DNA of 64,000 nucleotides from Fistularia commersonii (lineage: Eukaryota > Chordata > Actinopteri > Syngnathiformes > Fistulariidae): NCBI GenBank assembly GCA_037954325.1, contig JBBMNZ010000026.1, positions 8,212,501 through 8,276,500 on the forward strand, given 5' to 3'. The position numbers and the translations under genes are program-made. This document shows, piece by piece, positions 26,541 to 40,257 of the stretch (within the stretch, counting starts at the first letter, position 1; each line of letters opens with the position of its first letter). Under the pieces are notes generated by a model that was not told the origin of the DNA, made no database searches, and saw nothing but the letters and a program-made list of their open reading frames with translations.

Positions 26541-27632
26541 ATCATTCTTTTGATCCATATATCGATCAACAGTTAACTTAATAGATATGTAGGTATAGAT
26601 AATGCATAACATTCACTGCAGACATAGAAAGTGGCTAATGATGATCACAAAATGTACTATGGAGAGGATACAACTTCGCTGAATTAATCCAAGGCAGCAA
26701 ACACTGGAATACAGCATTAAAGCACTAATATGGTTTTAATCATCAAGGTTTAATCATCCCAAGGCTGTATGTCCATGTACCCTAATTTTCTTCAGTGATG
26801 ATGGTGACTGATTTTTAAAATTAAGCAAACTTACTGGTTGTCGCAGTGGACCAATTCACAAATTATATTTACTTTCAGCACTTCAGAGAATACAAAATGA
26901 ATATCACACATTAATCTCTTCTAGGACAAACAAGTAATATACTTCTGAGAAATGGTTCTGAGTACAATGTTGCGTAACTTAAAACTGTCCGCAATACTTC
27001 AGACAGTATGGCAATATCTGGGGTACAGAATGCTGAGCCTAATAGAGCATCAAATTGCCATTTTAAGCATGGGATAAATAATCAGATTTGCTGGAGGGAA
27101 TGGTATTTGTAACGTGGTCAATAGAGCAGATATACCCAAAGCCTGATTCTAACTGCATTCCCAAAAATCGATCAATACATTTTTAAAGACTACTCTTGAG
27201 TATCAGGGTGTAAAACCAAATTATATATATTATCAGTGGTGTTATGGTCAACATTGACCAAGCGTGCCCTTAACTATGCTATCTCAGGAATACCAAAGTG
27301 GACAAACAGACAAATTTAATAATATGTGTCAGTAAAAAGCAATCCCCGAGGTTAGTAATTTGAGATGGTACGTTTTTATGGATTCCCTCTCAGTATCTAC
27401 AGCTTGCAATAGTTCCAAACAAAAAAGCAAGTCTTTTGAAGCTTGTTCAACAAATGATTTCAAACTGAATAAACTTGTTTTGTGTTGTTGTGCATTTAAT
27501 GAGTAACATCCAGATGTGTTGAATGTTTACATTCATCGCACATAAGTACTTACTTCCAGCTGAGAGGTGTTTCCAACTCTGTGATGTGTTTTATGTATTT
27601 TATTTGTGAATGTAAACTGTATATATAAACTT

Positions 27633-27635
<3 letters not shown>

Positions 27636-27713
<78 letters not shown>

Positions 27714-27733
27714 TGTATGTATGTATGTATGTA
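27636..27733. repeat. Compound (TA)n-(TGTA)n microsatellite
   Basis: About 25 TA units (27636-27686) pass directly into about eleven TGTA units (to 27733), followed by more TATA-rich sequence up to 27760. The TA part is self-complementary and can extrude a cruciform. Confidence 0.95.
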
Positions 27734-28819
27734 TATATTATTTGTATATATGTATATATAAACTCTAGTTCAGGAAAACTAGTACAAAAAAATACTACTT
27801 TATCACTACTAATAATACTACTTTAATCTCAAATGCAGACAAAAAATATGATACTATTTATTAACTTGATGAATATACATTTCAGTCTTTGGAATTGCAA
27901 AAAGGCACCTTGTCGTTTCAGGAGAGTTCATGTGTTTTCATTATAGTTTCTTGTAGAGACTTCATGTTGTTGGAAGTCAAAGATATATAAACACATGCAC
28001 AGTATGTCTTAATAGATAGATACAGTGAGGTACAAGAATGTTTTGAGTTTCTAAAGAATGTCTATTTCTTTGAGGCCATTTGTCAAATATCAAAAAAATA
28101 AAAGTATTTCAATACATTTAAATAAACAAACAGAAGGGAAAATGGGTGGAAGCAAAGTGAACAGCAACACCTTTAGTGGATACATGTTGGTTCATTTTAC
28201 ACCAACTTAACATACTTATTCATGTATTTAACTTCTCAGCAATAATTCCCCATAAAAAATTTGGGCATAAAAAAAGATATACCTCCTTACTGGTGGTTGC
28301 TTGTTGTTTGAGAAACAAACAATGGAAGAGCCCCTCATTTTAGATTCCCATTAAATCTTCTTGTTTCATTGATTATCTACCTTCTTGACAAAAATACGCC
28401 ACAAAGGTCCTGATATATCATCCCCACTATGGTGCCACATTGGCAATAAGATCAATTTTCAATATAGCTCATGTGGGAGGTCAGCTGAAGTACGATTCTC
28501 CACAACTTCACTTTGCCTGGAGGATACCCACAGATTTCGATTAGTTGAAAACAATACAAGCCAGACCAAGCTGCAGCTGATTATGACCAGGCTATGTACT
28601 TCAAAATAAACCTTGAGAAATATATCTGAAAATTGCCTCAAGCTCCCAGTATTTAAAATAGCTACTCACATTAAAATGAAAAGAATCTCAATAAACAACA
28701 TAAAATAAGTACCTAAGGTACAACGTGTTGTGAAAACTGTCTGTAGAAAACAGTAATTTTCTGTCACTTTTGGACACATTGTTCATAAATAATCTTATGT
28801 ACAACAAAACCATTTTGTT

Positions 28820-28885
28820 GTTGAGACCTCTGTGAGTTATGGATGACATTGTGTGGATTTTAGTGCTATACAAATAAATAAAGCA
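28820..28885 (+). mobile_element. Possible LINE 3' tail
   Basis: TGTGTGGATTTTAGTGCTATA followed by CAAATAAATAAAG resembles the AGCGCTATATAAATAAA terminus of fish L2-like elements. Only about 60 bases are recognisable. Confidence 0.35.
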
Positions 28886-31800
28886 ATTACTGATTTGAAT
28901 AAGTGAATAAGTGTGTGTTAGACCACCAAAGGGGACAGCTGCTAGAGTGCTTCAAAAACATCTGCCAGAGCATTCATCGATTTAAGAATATTTATTTATC
29001 ACTTGACTGTAGTATAATGCACACCAGAGTGAAAATAATTTTAACAAAATAATGATACAGATATTTAACTCAACACAGACTAAATGATGTGGGTCATTGT
29101 ACTGTATATGGCTTTGATGCACTTCTTGTGTCTTGAGACACGTCCATGATAAAATTCAAAATGTTTACAGAGTGTATTTAAAAAGGGTTGAATTTCTATA
29201 TGCAACTGAATGGCCCCAGCGGTAGTAAAGTCTTTGAATGTGATTAAAAAGAAACAGCAAAAGCACAATGACTTTCTTGAGTGAAAATCGGCAGGGTTGA
29301 CCTGAATACTACCTCCTATCAAAAGCCAACAGAGATGTAATTTAGAATTAAAACTCATTCAGTTGCGATTTCCTTGTAGATGTGTGTTTCATACAGCACC
29401 AACCAATTGCTCTTTAATGTAAGGAGCAAATGGCATTCATCTGCACAAACATCCTTTCTACCCATTGTGTATGTTATTGATCACCAAATGACTAAAAAGA
29501 AAACTTGAAAGCGAAATCAGCATCTGCTTCCTCGCAAAGTGTGTGTCTGAAGTGTAATTTGTTCACACCAAAGAAAAGAAGAGAAACCCTTGACTCATTC
29601 CACTGTCTTCCATGTAGTTAGTGTAGGAAGAGAGGAGGGATGAAAGTCTCACTCTTCCTAATTGGATATAATAGCTAGTGGGAATGTTGGTGCTTTGGCC
29701 CCAAGGAGGAGACAAGCGGGGAGATGTTCTGAGAGGGCAAATAAAATACCAAACATCCATGGAAAACAGACAACATGGTCCAAGTGAGTCAAACATCATA
29801 GACTTTAGAAAAAGCCCAAAACCTGCAAACAGAAAATTCAAAAAAAAAAAAGAAAATGCCGTATCTAAACAGAATTTCAAAATGTCATATTACAGGGGAG
29901 AAAAAAATGGGTTTAAATTGAAATAGCAGCACATCAAACAGTCTTTAAAAGCAGAGAGGAAGAAGGCTGGTAAATATGTAAAAGCTTTGAGGAGGAGCTT
30001 GCTTAGGGGAAGAAATCATTACCTTGAATGCAAATGAAAGAAACCTTAGGTGTAATAAATTCAGTCAGATTTGTGAGATTTTAGAAGTTTATAATTTAAT
30101 TTTAATCATGATTAGAGTCTTTCAAACCATATATTGAGCCAAGTACAGGATCTGATTCACTAACATTGTATTTGAACTTCATGAATGATTCATCATTTCC
30201 CTTGAATTATCCACGGTAAATACTACCATGTACAAATTTATTCTCTATGGAGCCATTGGCTTGAGTTTAACTTGGAATTTTGAAAAGTGAATTTCCGCTG
30301 TTTGTCATTTGCAAGCCACCTTGACATGGTTGACCGTTGAGCCCCAGAAAATCTATATAAAACCATCTGCGCAAAACCATTTTACACAGGTCTAGGGAAG
30401 TATTTGTTGCGGTAGAAATTTTGAATGGCTTTATATGACTATAAATATCCATGTCTAGATATCAATTGATTTAGTGGTGATACCAAACAACATAATTACG
30501 TCCTCATGTCTCCAGAGCTTTTTACAAGGCCACATTTTTTTTACTGGTGCACCATTTGGTCTGACTTGCTTAGATTCACGACGGAGAAAAATCATATCCA
30601 TTTCACAAACATCAAGTGTCAGTTATAGTCTACTTTGCTTCAACCACCACATAACCAAAACTTATAGCACACCTGCCACAGAATTGACACCAGCAATTCA
30701 GCTTTTGTTACCGTGAATCAAGGGCTTCTGTCAAAAAAAAAAAACCCTCAAAGTTCTTCAAAGTTATCTTTTAGGCCTCATTTTTAGATGAACTGTGATT
30801 GGAAAAGCAACTAACCACAGCACTTTAATCACTGAAGACCATTTTTTTTTCCTCAAATTATCCCCTCAAAGGCTTGGGACAGTTCAAACCCCTTTCTCTT
30901 CATTTATGTTTCTAGTGATTTAAGACAACACCCACTTCTTTATTAACTTCAAACCTAATGTCAAAAAGATTGAATTTCAGTAATATGTATCTTCACAGGA
31001 GTCTTGAATTTTAGAAGGTCACAGTGCATAGTGAGGTAAGTACCTGAACAGCGTTCAAGCAAAGAACCGAAAGGACAAGTTTCAAAGGACACGTAAAGTA
31101 AATATAACAGAAACTCCAGCTGCCTCATTCTTGTCTGTGGTGTAAATGTCTCCATCCTTGTTAGAAATAAGCAGTAAGCCCTCTTTTGCTGTTATTACTT
31201 GGCATCCTTCCTCAACCAAATGTTAAGCCCTGCAGAGACGCACGGAAAGCTTTGGTGTAAGAAGTAGATCAATACCTCTCCCCTTCACGGAGCAGGCCAG
31301 TGATAATGCATGAGTCCAGGATACCGAGGGCTTGTACAGCAACCTTGGACTGTGGGCTTTTTAAGGTGAAATACTTCAGCAATATGCAATCTGAACAATG
31401 ACGTAAGGAATCCAAGGACTCAATTCCAATGGTAAAAAGTGTAGTATCCATGGCTCACATCACCTTACACTTTTATTACTTTCACTTCATGGCCACAACT
31501 CACCATGAGCTATTTCAACAACATCTTAAATCAATATTACCATAGATGCATAATATATAATTCATTTTTAAGCATTGTTATTTTTTGTCTATTTTTAAAC
31601 GTCAGTGAAACCGATGGGCACTCAAAAAGGGCAGGTTAACAAACAACACAGGTGCCAAGGCACAGTGGTATTAGTAGATTTAACATTAGCAAACAAATAT
31701 GAAAAAAAGTCCTGTTTTACGATACTCTTTCTTTTTGTTCGTATTTTGTTGTTTTTTTTTAGAATGATGTTAAGCAAAGAAACAAAAGAGGAAGCAATTA

Positions 31801-32619
31801 TGTGCAGGTTATGACACTCACAGTACATTCACACATTGAGTCTCTGGCATCGATAGGCAATTTTCTTTTTCTTTTGCATCTTAGTTACAAGCTCTATCTG
31901 CAGGGTAATGAAACTTTTACAAGGTTTGTAACATTTAGAAAAATACTGGAATGAAACAATTGATCTCATAGGGAGTGCCCCGAACTATAAGATTTTGATG
32001 TTCCATTTAGGTTATCTAGACTACATCCTCAAAGGCTCAGAGTGCCTGTGTATTGTGCTTTTCTGTTCAAATTAGTGAAATGATATTAAGTACAAACGTA
32101 AATGCCTGGCAGTGGTTGTGTGTAAACTCAAAGTAAGGGAGAGGTTGGACATTCTAGGTACAACTGCTCGTGCAAAAGATTTTTTTGAGTCAAATAATTT
32201 GTTTCTCCTTGCCTATCTCTGGATCTAAAGCTCCTAAGCTGTGATCAACTGCAGAGCTGGTGCTTCACTGCAGCTGTGCTGTGTCTTGGCAAACATGAAA
32301 TTGTTTTCATCACTATCCAACTTCATGGCTCATTGAACGGTACGGAAACATTATCATGCATTAGAGAATGTAGCTGGAAATTGAGTCTGAAACAGTAACT
32401 TGGATAATGTTAGGAAAAGGAAGCTCCATTTCTGGCATACAAGAGTTGCCAGGCAAACCTAAAAGCATTAACAAGCTTCACAGTGTAACACAGCCAACGA
32501 TTTTTTTTTCTTTCTTTTTTTTGGGAGGGGGGATGTTAGAGCATTTAAACTAGAAAAGAAAAACACATGCACATCCGCTACCCAATTAGGGATGGGTGCT
32601 GGATCAAACAAAGCCAACT

Positions 32620-32961
32620 AAGTAGAGTTTTGAAAAAATCCTCACACCAAAAGTGCTCCAAAAAGAAAAGATGGTTTAATGTTACATATCATACAAAAAA
32701 TTATCATATGATTGATACTCTCCTTTTTTTTCTTTTCTTTTTGGCGCATCTCTTGTTGGACAAGGAGGGAATCAATCATTTGATAATTTTCTTTAAAAAT
32801 GGCGCCACAATCACATGTTTGTTAACACACTTCTCCAATAATGGTTTGAGAAAGAGCCTATGTTTTGCTTGAAACGTCAAGCATGCGAGAATATGTTTTT
32901 GGTGTGATCATCTTTTCTTTTTGGAGCCCTTTGGTGTCCCTTTTTTTTCAAAACTCTACTT
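32620..32961. mobile_element. Non-autonomous element with about 55-bp terminal inverted repeats, 342 bp
   Basis: The left end starts AAGTAGAGTTTTGAAAAAA and continues ..CACACCAAAAGTGCTCC, then AAAAAGAAAAGATG. The right end, read in reverse complement, is AAGTAGAGTTTTGAAAAAAA, ..GACACCAAAGGGCTCC, then AAAAAGAAAAGATG. The arms agree almost throughout. The middle contains GGCGCCACAATC and GCTTGAAACGTCAAGC, itself a short palindrome, and no transposase. No clear target duplication is seen, so the superfamily is open. The open frame 32567-32872 crosses the left end and is not a gene. Confidence 0.65.
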
Positions 32962-35900
32962 GGAGCAATTAAACTTGCCAGCAGAACAGCTGCATTATAT
33001 ATCAAGCCAACCGGTCAAATTTTAAAACTTAAATTAAAATAAAATTGGACAGATAATTACACTATGTTTCCCAGCTTAGATATTTCTCAATACAAGTCTT
33101 GAAGCTCTTCACATTAATGCATCCCAGAGCACGGCACACCATTGCATTTTGGTCAAAGAGAAAAAGAGTGAAAATTCAATGATAATTCTCAAGAGAATAA
33201 ACAGTCGAAAGCGGAGGCAGATGTTCTTGGAGAGGACATATGTTGATTTGCAAGCATGGGATTTTTTTCAGATGAATTTACAAACCGTAGAGCAAAGTAA
33301 ATATTCAACCTTAATTATTTCTAACATTTAACTCAATCCTGATGTTTGATGATCCTCCAGCTGGCCCTCATGCTGCAGGTGCACTTGGAATATCTGCAAG
33401 ATTAGCAGATATGTCCACAAATGAAGCCACAGTACTTCTAAGCCACATATAGGCAATTAGCCGCGTGGCTAAATGAAGCAAAGGGACTGGAAAATCATTG
33501 TTATTCTTTGTTCAGATTTTTGACCATAAACCAAATCCCTGTGTAAGACATGTGGAATATTACAGTCATGAGCATTAACCTCAAGATGAGCTTATGTACA
33601 GTCGAGTACATAATGTCTTCAAGCACATCTTGGGGTTATCTTGGAATGGGAAGAGCTAACCCATCAGTTCTTCCATTGAATCTTAATTTGTTCCATATGC
33701 TAGCTTTGGTTATTGGCTAATAAGTCTCTCAGCTCATAAACAAATTCACTGCTACCATTTATTCTGGGCTTACTTTCTCTTGTTAATGAGGGTTATGCAA
33801 CTGTTTATAATCTAAAATGGTTGCGTGTCCTGTATACCAAATAATTGTTACTTGCACACTTTATCACAAATGCTTCTTCATTTCAAGAAGAAATGAAACA
33901 ATGACAAATTCTAAATTCATAAAACAGGCTGAGCTTTAGTTCTGACACTAAGTAAGTTAGTTTCCCTCCAGTCCCACTGTATGATCCATGAGCTGCCATC
34001 TGTCACACCCATATGAATCACTTGGCAACTAAAGATAAACTACCAAGAAGGCCTGTCAGCATTGCAGCCCATAAATAACAGGTTCACAGAATAAATTCTG
34101 TTTGGGTACTTGATTTAAATTAAAACAATTCATAGCCACAGCTTATCCCAAAGGTTAAACAAACTACCTCACTGGATTCACATTTTTTCTCAATAATGTA
34201 TTGCACATTACGTGAGATGAAATGTCAGTTGGCCATCCCCTGCTACTAATGGAACTCGATTAAGCATTTAGTTCAACCACTGAGCATTAATGGACTAGAT
34301 CTAAAGATATCAAAAATTTGATTTACCTCTAAAAACATTGCAATACACTGAATAATTATCTTTCAGAAACCATCAATGAAAACTGATCGTTGAACAAATC
34401 TGACAAAATTTGGTTGAAACATTGCACAAAAATTATGTATTTGGCGTTCTGTGATTCAACCACTTAACTCTTTATGATAATCCCATCCACGGAGGTTTAT
34501 TCAAGTCAATATATTGGTGGCAGTGATTTATAATTGATTGATTTTGAACAGCTTATGACTCAGTTTAGATCACAATACGCTTCTCTTTCTCGTTTCGCTG
34601 CCCCTACCCCCTCATTGCTTTGCAAGCTCATTACAGATGCCCTACTTTGCTCAAGAGCCAGGAGAGCCTTCCTAGCCTCATTACAAACTTGGACACCTCC
34701 CATCTTTTGTACCTTTTTTCCGGACACGATCTCACACATTTCTGCTTGTATCCCAGAAGTACCATAAAAAGATTCATCAAACATGCATAAAGAAGCTCGC
34801 ATCAGCTCTGAATCTTCACAATAACCGCTGAAGAGGAAGGTGGCTGTGATGGAGAGTACAACTGCAGATTTGAAAGTGGCAGAAAGAAGTTGAGAGGAAA
34901 AAACATTACTATAGTTGAAATCTATGTCAGTGATTATGAAGATGAATGCATATTCAACGGCAAATGGATGGATTTTTGTGACCTTGTTTGTTAAATGTTT
35001 ACCTCATTAGTTCACTTGTTGTCATGCTGTTTTCCATTTGGCATTCTGGATGAAAGGGACGTTGTACCACATAAATAGACTTTGTGACAGAACAGGCTTC
35101 TCATTCAAAAAGCTCACAAAAAGCATTTGCCTGCAGGAAAGAGTCACAAAGGCACAGATAAAAATGTTTAATGAATCAAGTAGATATTTGAACTTGGATA
35201 TTTGAGATTACCGTAATATGTATTTATCTATGGCGACAGGTTTTCAAAGATGCACATTTGAAATCAGTCACAAGAGGTAGAGGTAAGGTACATTAAAAGA
35301 TAGTATTCAATGAGGATGTGCTCCATAGTAAAACCATGTTGATGAGAGACATTGTGAACTTCAAGAATTCAAGTCAAAATCAGTAGCTGTCCTACTTGTT
35401 TATGGTTGCTTTTATTTTTTATGTTGTTTGCAACTTTGCATTTCAGTTATAAGAGAAATTCTTATTGAGTATCTTAAGTGTATACAGCACAGGGTCAATT
35501 TGTTTGTTCAGTTGTCAATCATGTTAGCAACCTACAAATCATCTGGCCGCTATGCACAAGCCCTTGTGGAAAAATGCCGAATAAATCAAGAGTTTTATAT
35601 TATCATTTTATTATAATTTAATTTTATATTTCCACCAAGTATACATGAAACAATTTTACCTAAACTTGTCAAAGATAAATTAACACTTGTTCTCCATATA
35701 TTGATCTCATTATCCTTGTATAAAGATGCACACTTCCACAATTTGACAAAAAAAAAAAAACTTCATCAAAATTCATCCACTACAAAGATGAACTGAATAA
35801 GAGTTATTCAAATTTAAGTTTAGATTGCTGAACTAGATAAATGCCAATAATCAGAAATCAAACAATATACCCATCCAACTGCTTAATAGCATGTTCTCAC

Positions 35901-36990
35901 ATGTAAAGCTTATTTAAATAAACCTATGTAGTTGATTTAAGATATCTAGTTCTTCTCCAACATATATATTTTAAAAGGAGGAGGAAATACTTTTGGAGAC
36001 TAGCTCAACTCGCACACTTTCCCAGTGGCCTAAGCTGCACATTGTGTATTGAAAGGGCAGACCTTAACAAATTGATTTTTTTCATCCTACCAACCCCTTG
36101 GTCAGTAAATATCATGTTACACACACTGCTGATTCAAAGATCATTAGTGTTAAGTGATAAAAGGCTTAGTGTGCCGTAATAAAGCAGGGATGGTCACATG
36201 TATCAAATATTACACTGCATCAGTCTTTCTGAGAACTTTGTGAAATAGTGAACGCAATCATTTCGACCCAGGAGGTAAACTGAGCGCTTAAATAGGATAA
36301 CAGGACCAGGATGTCAGATAATTGGCAGAAAAAAAAATGCATTTTTAAAGCATTATTATATCAATTTTTGTGAATTGCCTTCATAAGAGAAGATTCAGTT
36401 CACTGGAGGCACAGATATATACAGAATCACAAATATATATTTTTGAAACATGTTTCAATATTTCAATGCACACCACAATCACCTCAGAAATTGAGAAAAA
36501 CCTGCTTTCGTAACAAATTTCCAAACACGCCTTTTTAGATTTCGCAGTGTACAAATCTCAGTCTCAGTATCTCCGCCATCATTCATATCCATTTGTTGAA
36601 TTTTCCGCTCGTTCAGCTTGACCTACATTTCATATTCAATCAATGAAAGCAAAGTTGCATGACTCCCATCACGCAGATGCACTGCATCCGATGTGGTGGC
36701 CTGACCCATGCAATCACTGCAGGATGGATGGCCATCGCTTCTTTGTTCCCCACAACAAAATAGCCACATTCACAATATTCTATAAATGATTTAATGCACT
36801 TAAATGGATAATGCAAGACAGTAACAAGTGTACAGGTGTACAGTCCATCTTTTATATAAGCTCAAAAAATAAATCAAGAACAGCACATGGAAAACATATC
36901 CGATAGATGTGATAACATCAAACTAAATCTCTGACTAGCTTTATGCAGTCACCAAATGTGGTGTGATGTGATATAATTATAACTTCTAGA

Positions 36991-36993
<3 letters not shown>

Positions 36994-37060
<67 letters not shown>
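36994..37060. repeat. (TG)n microsatellite, 67 bp
   Basis: An uninterrupted GT/TG run of about 33 units. Alternating purine-pyrimidine of this length can adopt Z-DNA. Confidence 0.98.
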
Positions 37061-37065
<5 letters not shown>

Positions 37066-37988
37066 GAAAAAGACAGTGCAGACTATTCCACAAGGATTAC
37101 TCTACACTACAGTGAATCGGTTTAAAAATACACTCAACAAATTAAAGGTGAACTTCTTCAGTTGCTAAATTAACTTGTCAGAGACTTCATAGCTTTGGAG
37201 CTAGATACAAGACTTAAAAGCATTCGTCATGTACTTCCTGACTTTGCCGGTGTCTGCAGTGGAGCACATAGGCAGAGGCAATATTGAAATATCACATTAG
37301 TAAATATTTCATATACTTCAAACAGTATTGAATAATGGAGAGTATAACATTAACTACCTGCCTTATATTTGGATGTTCTTTCTAATCCTGTATTTGCCTG
37401 TTCTTGGAAAAGGAAAATTATGTCAGTTTTGCATGTTAAAGACAGGTTTAGCCAATGTAATTACATCATTCATTCACCTGATCTTACCTCAGCCTTTTAT
37501 ATTTCTAACGACCTATGGTAAAAACTGTAAGACCTGGAGTTGTCCCTCTTGCAATCTATTGGAGGGAACAGCTTTTTTTAGGTGGGTTGCTTATTTTTGT
37601 TTGAATAGAATTAACTTCTAAAAACAATTGTCTCAGTGGAACCAGCTGCTTAATTCATCACTTCATCACTCGTTTTGAGCCAGGTCCGATATTTTATTCA
37701 AACTGTCACAGATCCTGCAAATATAGCGGAAAAAAATGCAGCTATACATAACACCAGGGAGGAGGCTTCCTACACTATACCTCATTTACATATCTATTGA
37801 CCTAGCACTTCAGATTTGTTAGTGTCCACATTTTGAAAATAATTCCAATGGTAAAACAACTCCCATCCCATTGGGATGTTTACAATGCTGGCAATGGCTG
37901 AACGCATGCATTTTCTCCAACATTCATAGCACAAGTATGAGATCATGACACGGTACTGGAAGATAGTCAAAATTAAACGACTCAGATC

Positions 37989-38120
37989 ATCCATCCGTCT
38001 TTTGCCGCTTATCCTGCACTCAGGGTCCCGACAGAGCCTATCCCAGCTGAACACGAGGCGTGGTACACCTTGAACTGGTCGCCAGTCAATCGCAGGGCCA
38101 CATATATAGACAGACAACTG
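37989..38120 (-). mobile_element. SINE 3' part
   Basis: On the minus strand it reads GCCCTGCGATTGACTGGCGA, CCAGTTCAAGGTGTACCACG, TAGGCTCTGTCGGGACCCTG and GATAAGCGGCAAAAGACGG. This is the 3' half of the same SINE family as at 20735-21000. The 5' head is missing. Confidence 0.6.
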
Positions 38121-40170
38121 ACTCGGATCAGATCATGCAAAATACCATTCTCAGGATATCTGAAGTAAATGTTATCAGCCCTGTAGGACCAAGACACATT
38201 AGCCCTTTGAAGACTCATTAAAAGCATCAGCGTATGACCTGTTTTATACCTTTCACTTAGACACAAACATGGCGCAAGTTGTTGAAACCGACTGTCCTTT
38301 TCATAAATGATAATATATACAATGAATACAGAGTGGAGAAAGTGATCCCTTTTATTCTGTAATGAACCTTTCTTTGAAGTTTGGAGGTGAGTGGTTGCTA
38401 GATTCATTGAACCTCACATTAAAGAGGTTTTTTTCAGCTGGCTCACATCTCACTCCCACCCTTTACCTTGTCTGGTCCTGTACACCCCAAGGGTAATCTA
38501 AAACATCTGGGTTGGAGATGTCTCCACTTTAAATGATTGTACTTCACTCCTCAATGAATATCATGTACTTACCTTACCTCAAATAACCCTACTAAAAGAC
38601 CTTGGTAGTAGTTCAAGAGCTGTCTGTATTTCAGTTCAAGAAAAGGCTTTTAGTTGGAAGTTGAACTGTAGAGAAAGCATTAATGCATGCTATCAATTGC
38701 TTTAATGAATGAATTCCTTCTTAAATAACAATAAACTCCTTGTTGGCATAAATTTAAGTTGAACAAGAGCATTGCGGCTGAAATTACAGCATGTGAATTG
38801 TTGTTTTTGGCAAATGAGTGAAATATGGATGCCCGTTCCCCTGTGCAAAGGAACCAAAGTTGTTTCTTCTCGTTTATGTGATGACATTTCTGGGTTAACT
38901 CTCAAAGCTGCTAGCACACAAACCTACACAACTGTAAAAACATACACACAGAGGAGACAACTTTCACTGCAGGTACAGACAGAATCACATAGAAGTAAGT
39001 CAAAATACTGTGAAATCCAGATTTGATGAGTCTTGCAATAAGATAAAAATGTACAAACAGATCTGCAAAGAAGCATCACTTGAAAAGCTCTGACTAGATA
39101 AGGCCAATAGTGAGATCGAGATAAACAGAAACACTGGTAAGTGTTTAATCGCATTTGATTGGCATTTAATACCAAAACATAAATGACTAATAGAGCTGTT
39201 GAATCTAAGAATAATTAATTTCAAACAAATGATCAGTTTACTCAATAAAGATTTTTTTCAGTGATTTAAATTACATGTTGCATACATGAAAGAATCCTGG
39301 TACTGGGACTGAATGGGGTTTGTGATTTAGCTTTTCTCTGGAGTAGCCCTCCTTAGGGCTTGTTGTAACTAAGAACCTAAGCTTCTTGCTCCCATCTGAT
39401 CTGAGATAAGTACACTGGGCTTACTGAAAATGCAGTGCCAGTCGCAGAAAAGCAGAACCCAATGGAGAGACTTTATCAGACCCAAAAAGAAGCTCATTGC
39501 TTTAACTACCCAATCTCATCTTCACTGATGCCAGCTTAACTTCAGTCCACAAGAACCAATGCAGGCTTGTCTAATAAATACAGCATGAATCTTTTAAGCT
39601 TGAAAGCATTTGCAAAATTGCAATCAAAATCTTTTGCATTACAGAGAAGAGCTTTACGTAAAGACTCATTAGGAAAAAAATGGTAAAATGTGGATTTGAA
39701 ATGTGGACAAGCACACTAAAACCCACGTACACATGGTAAATATTATACATGTTTTATATCTCCAAGGGGAAACTGTGACAATAAGTAATATAGCAAGAGT
39801 TGTTTTCATGGATGGAGAGTGGGTGTATGTGACATTGATCCATGCTGGTTTGATTTCAAATTCTAAATAAACACTGATAATGTATATCTTAGAGATTTTA
39901 TTTTAAAATATCTTAAACACAAATCTTGTTAAATATGCATGATTCTTTAGGCTAGAGCAAAAATCTGCTTATTCAATCAAATGTGTTCTTCCACATGGTC
40001 AGCAATGGTTATGAAAATGAAAAATGAACAGTACATACCGCTCAAAAACCTCAGACAAACTGGGTGCATCCAGCAACCTCTGCGACCACACCCACTACAA
40101 TAAAAATGTTTGCCTCATAGAAAATCATGCCGGATATTTGCCAGTGAGCTGTGAATTCCATCTTCACGAA

Positions 40171-40171
<1 letters not shown>

Positions 40172-40256
<85 letters not shown>
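40172..40256. repeat. (AC)n microsatellite, 85 bp
   Basis: An uninterrupted run of about 42 AC units. The two long Thr-His or Val-Cys frames across it are artefacts of the repeat. Confidence 0.98.
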
Positions 40257-40257
<1 letters not shown>

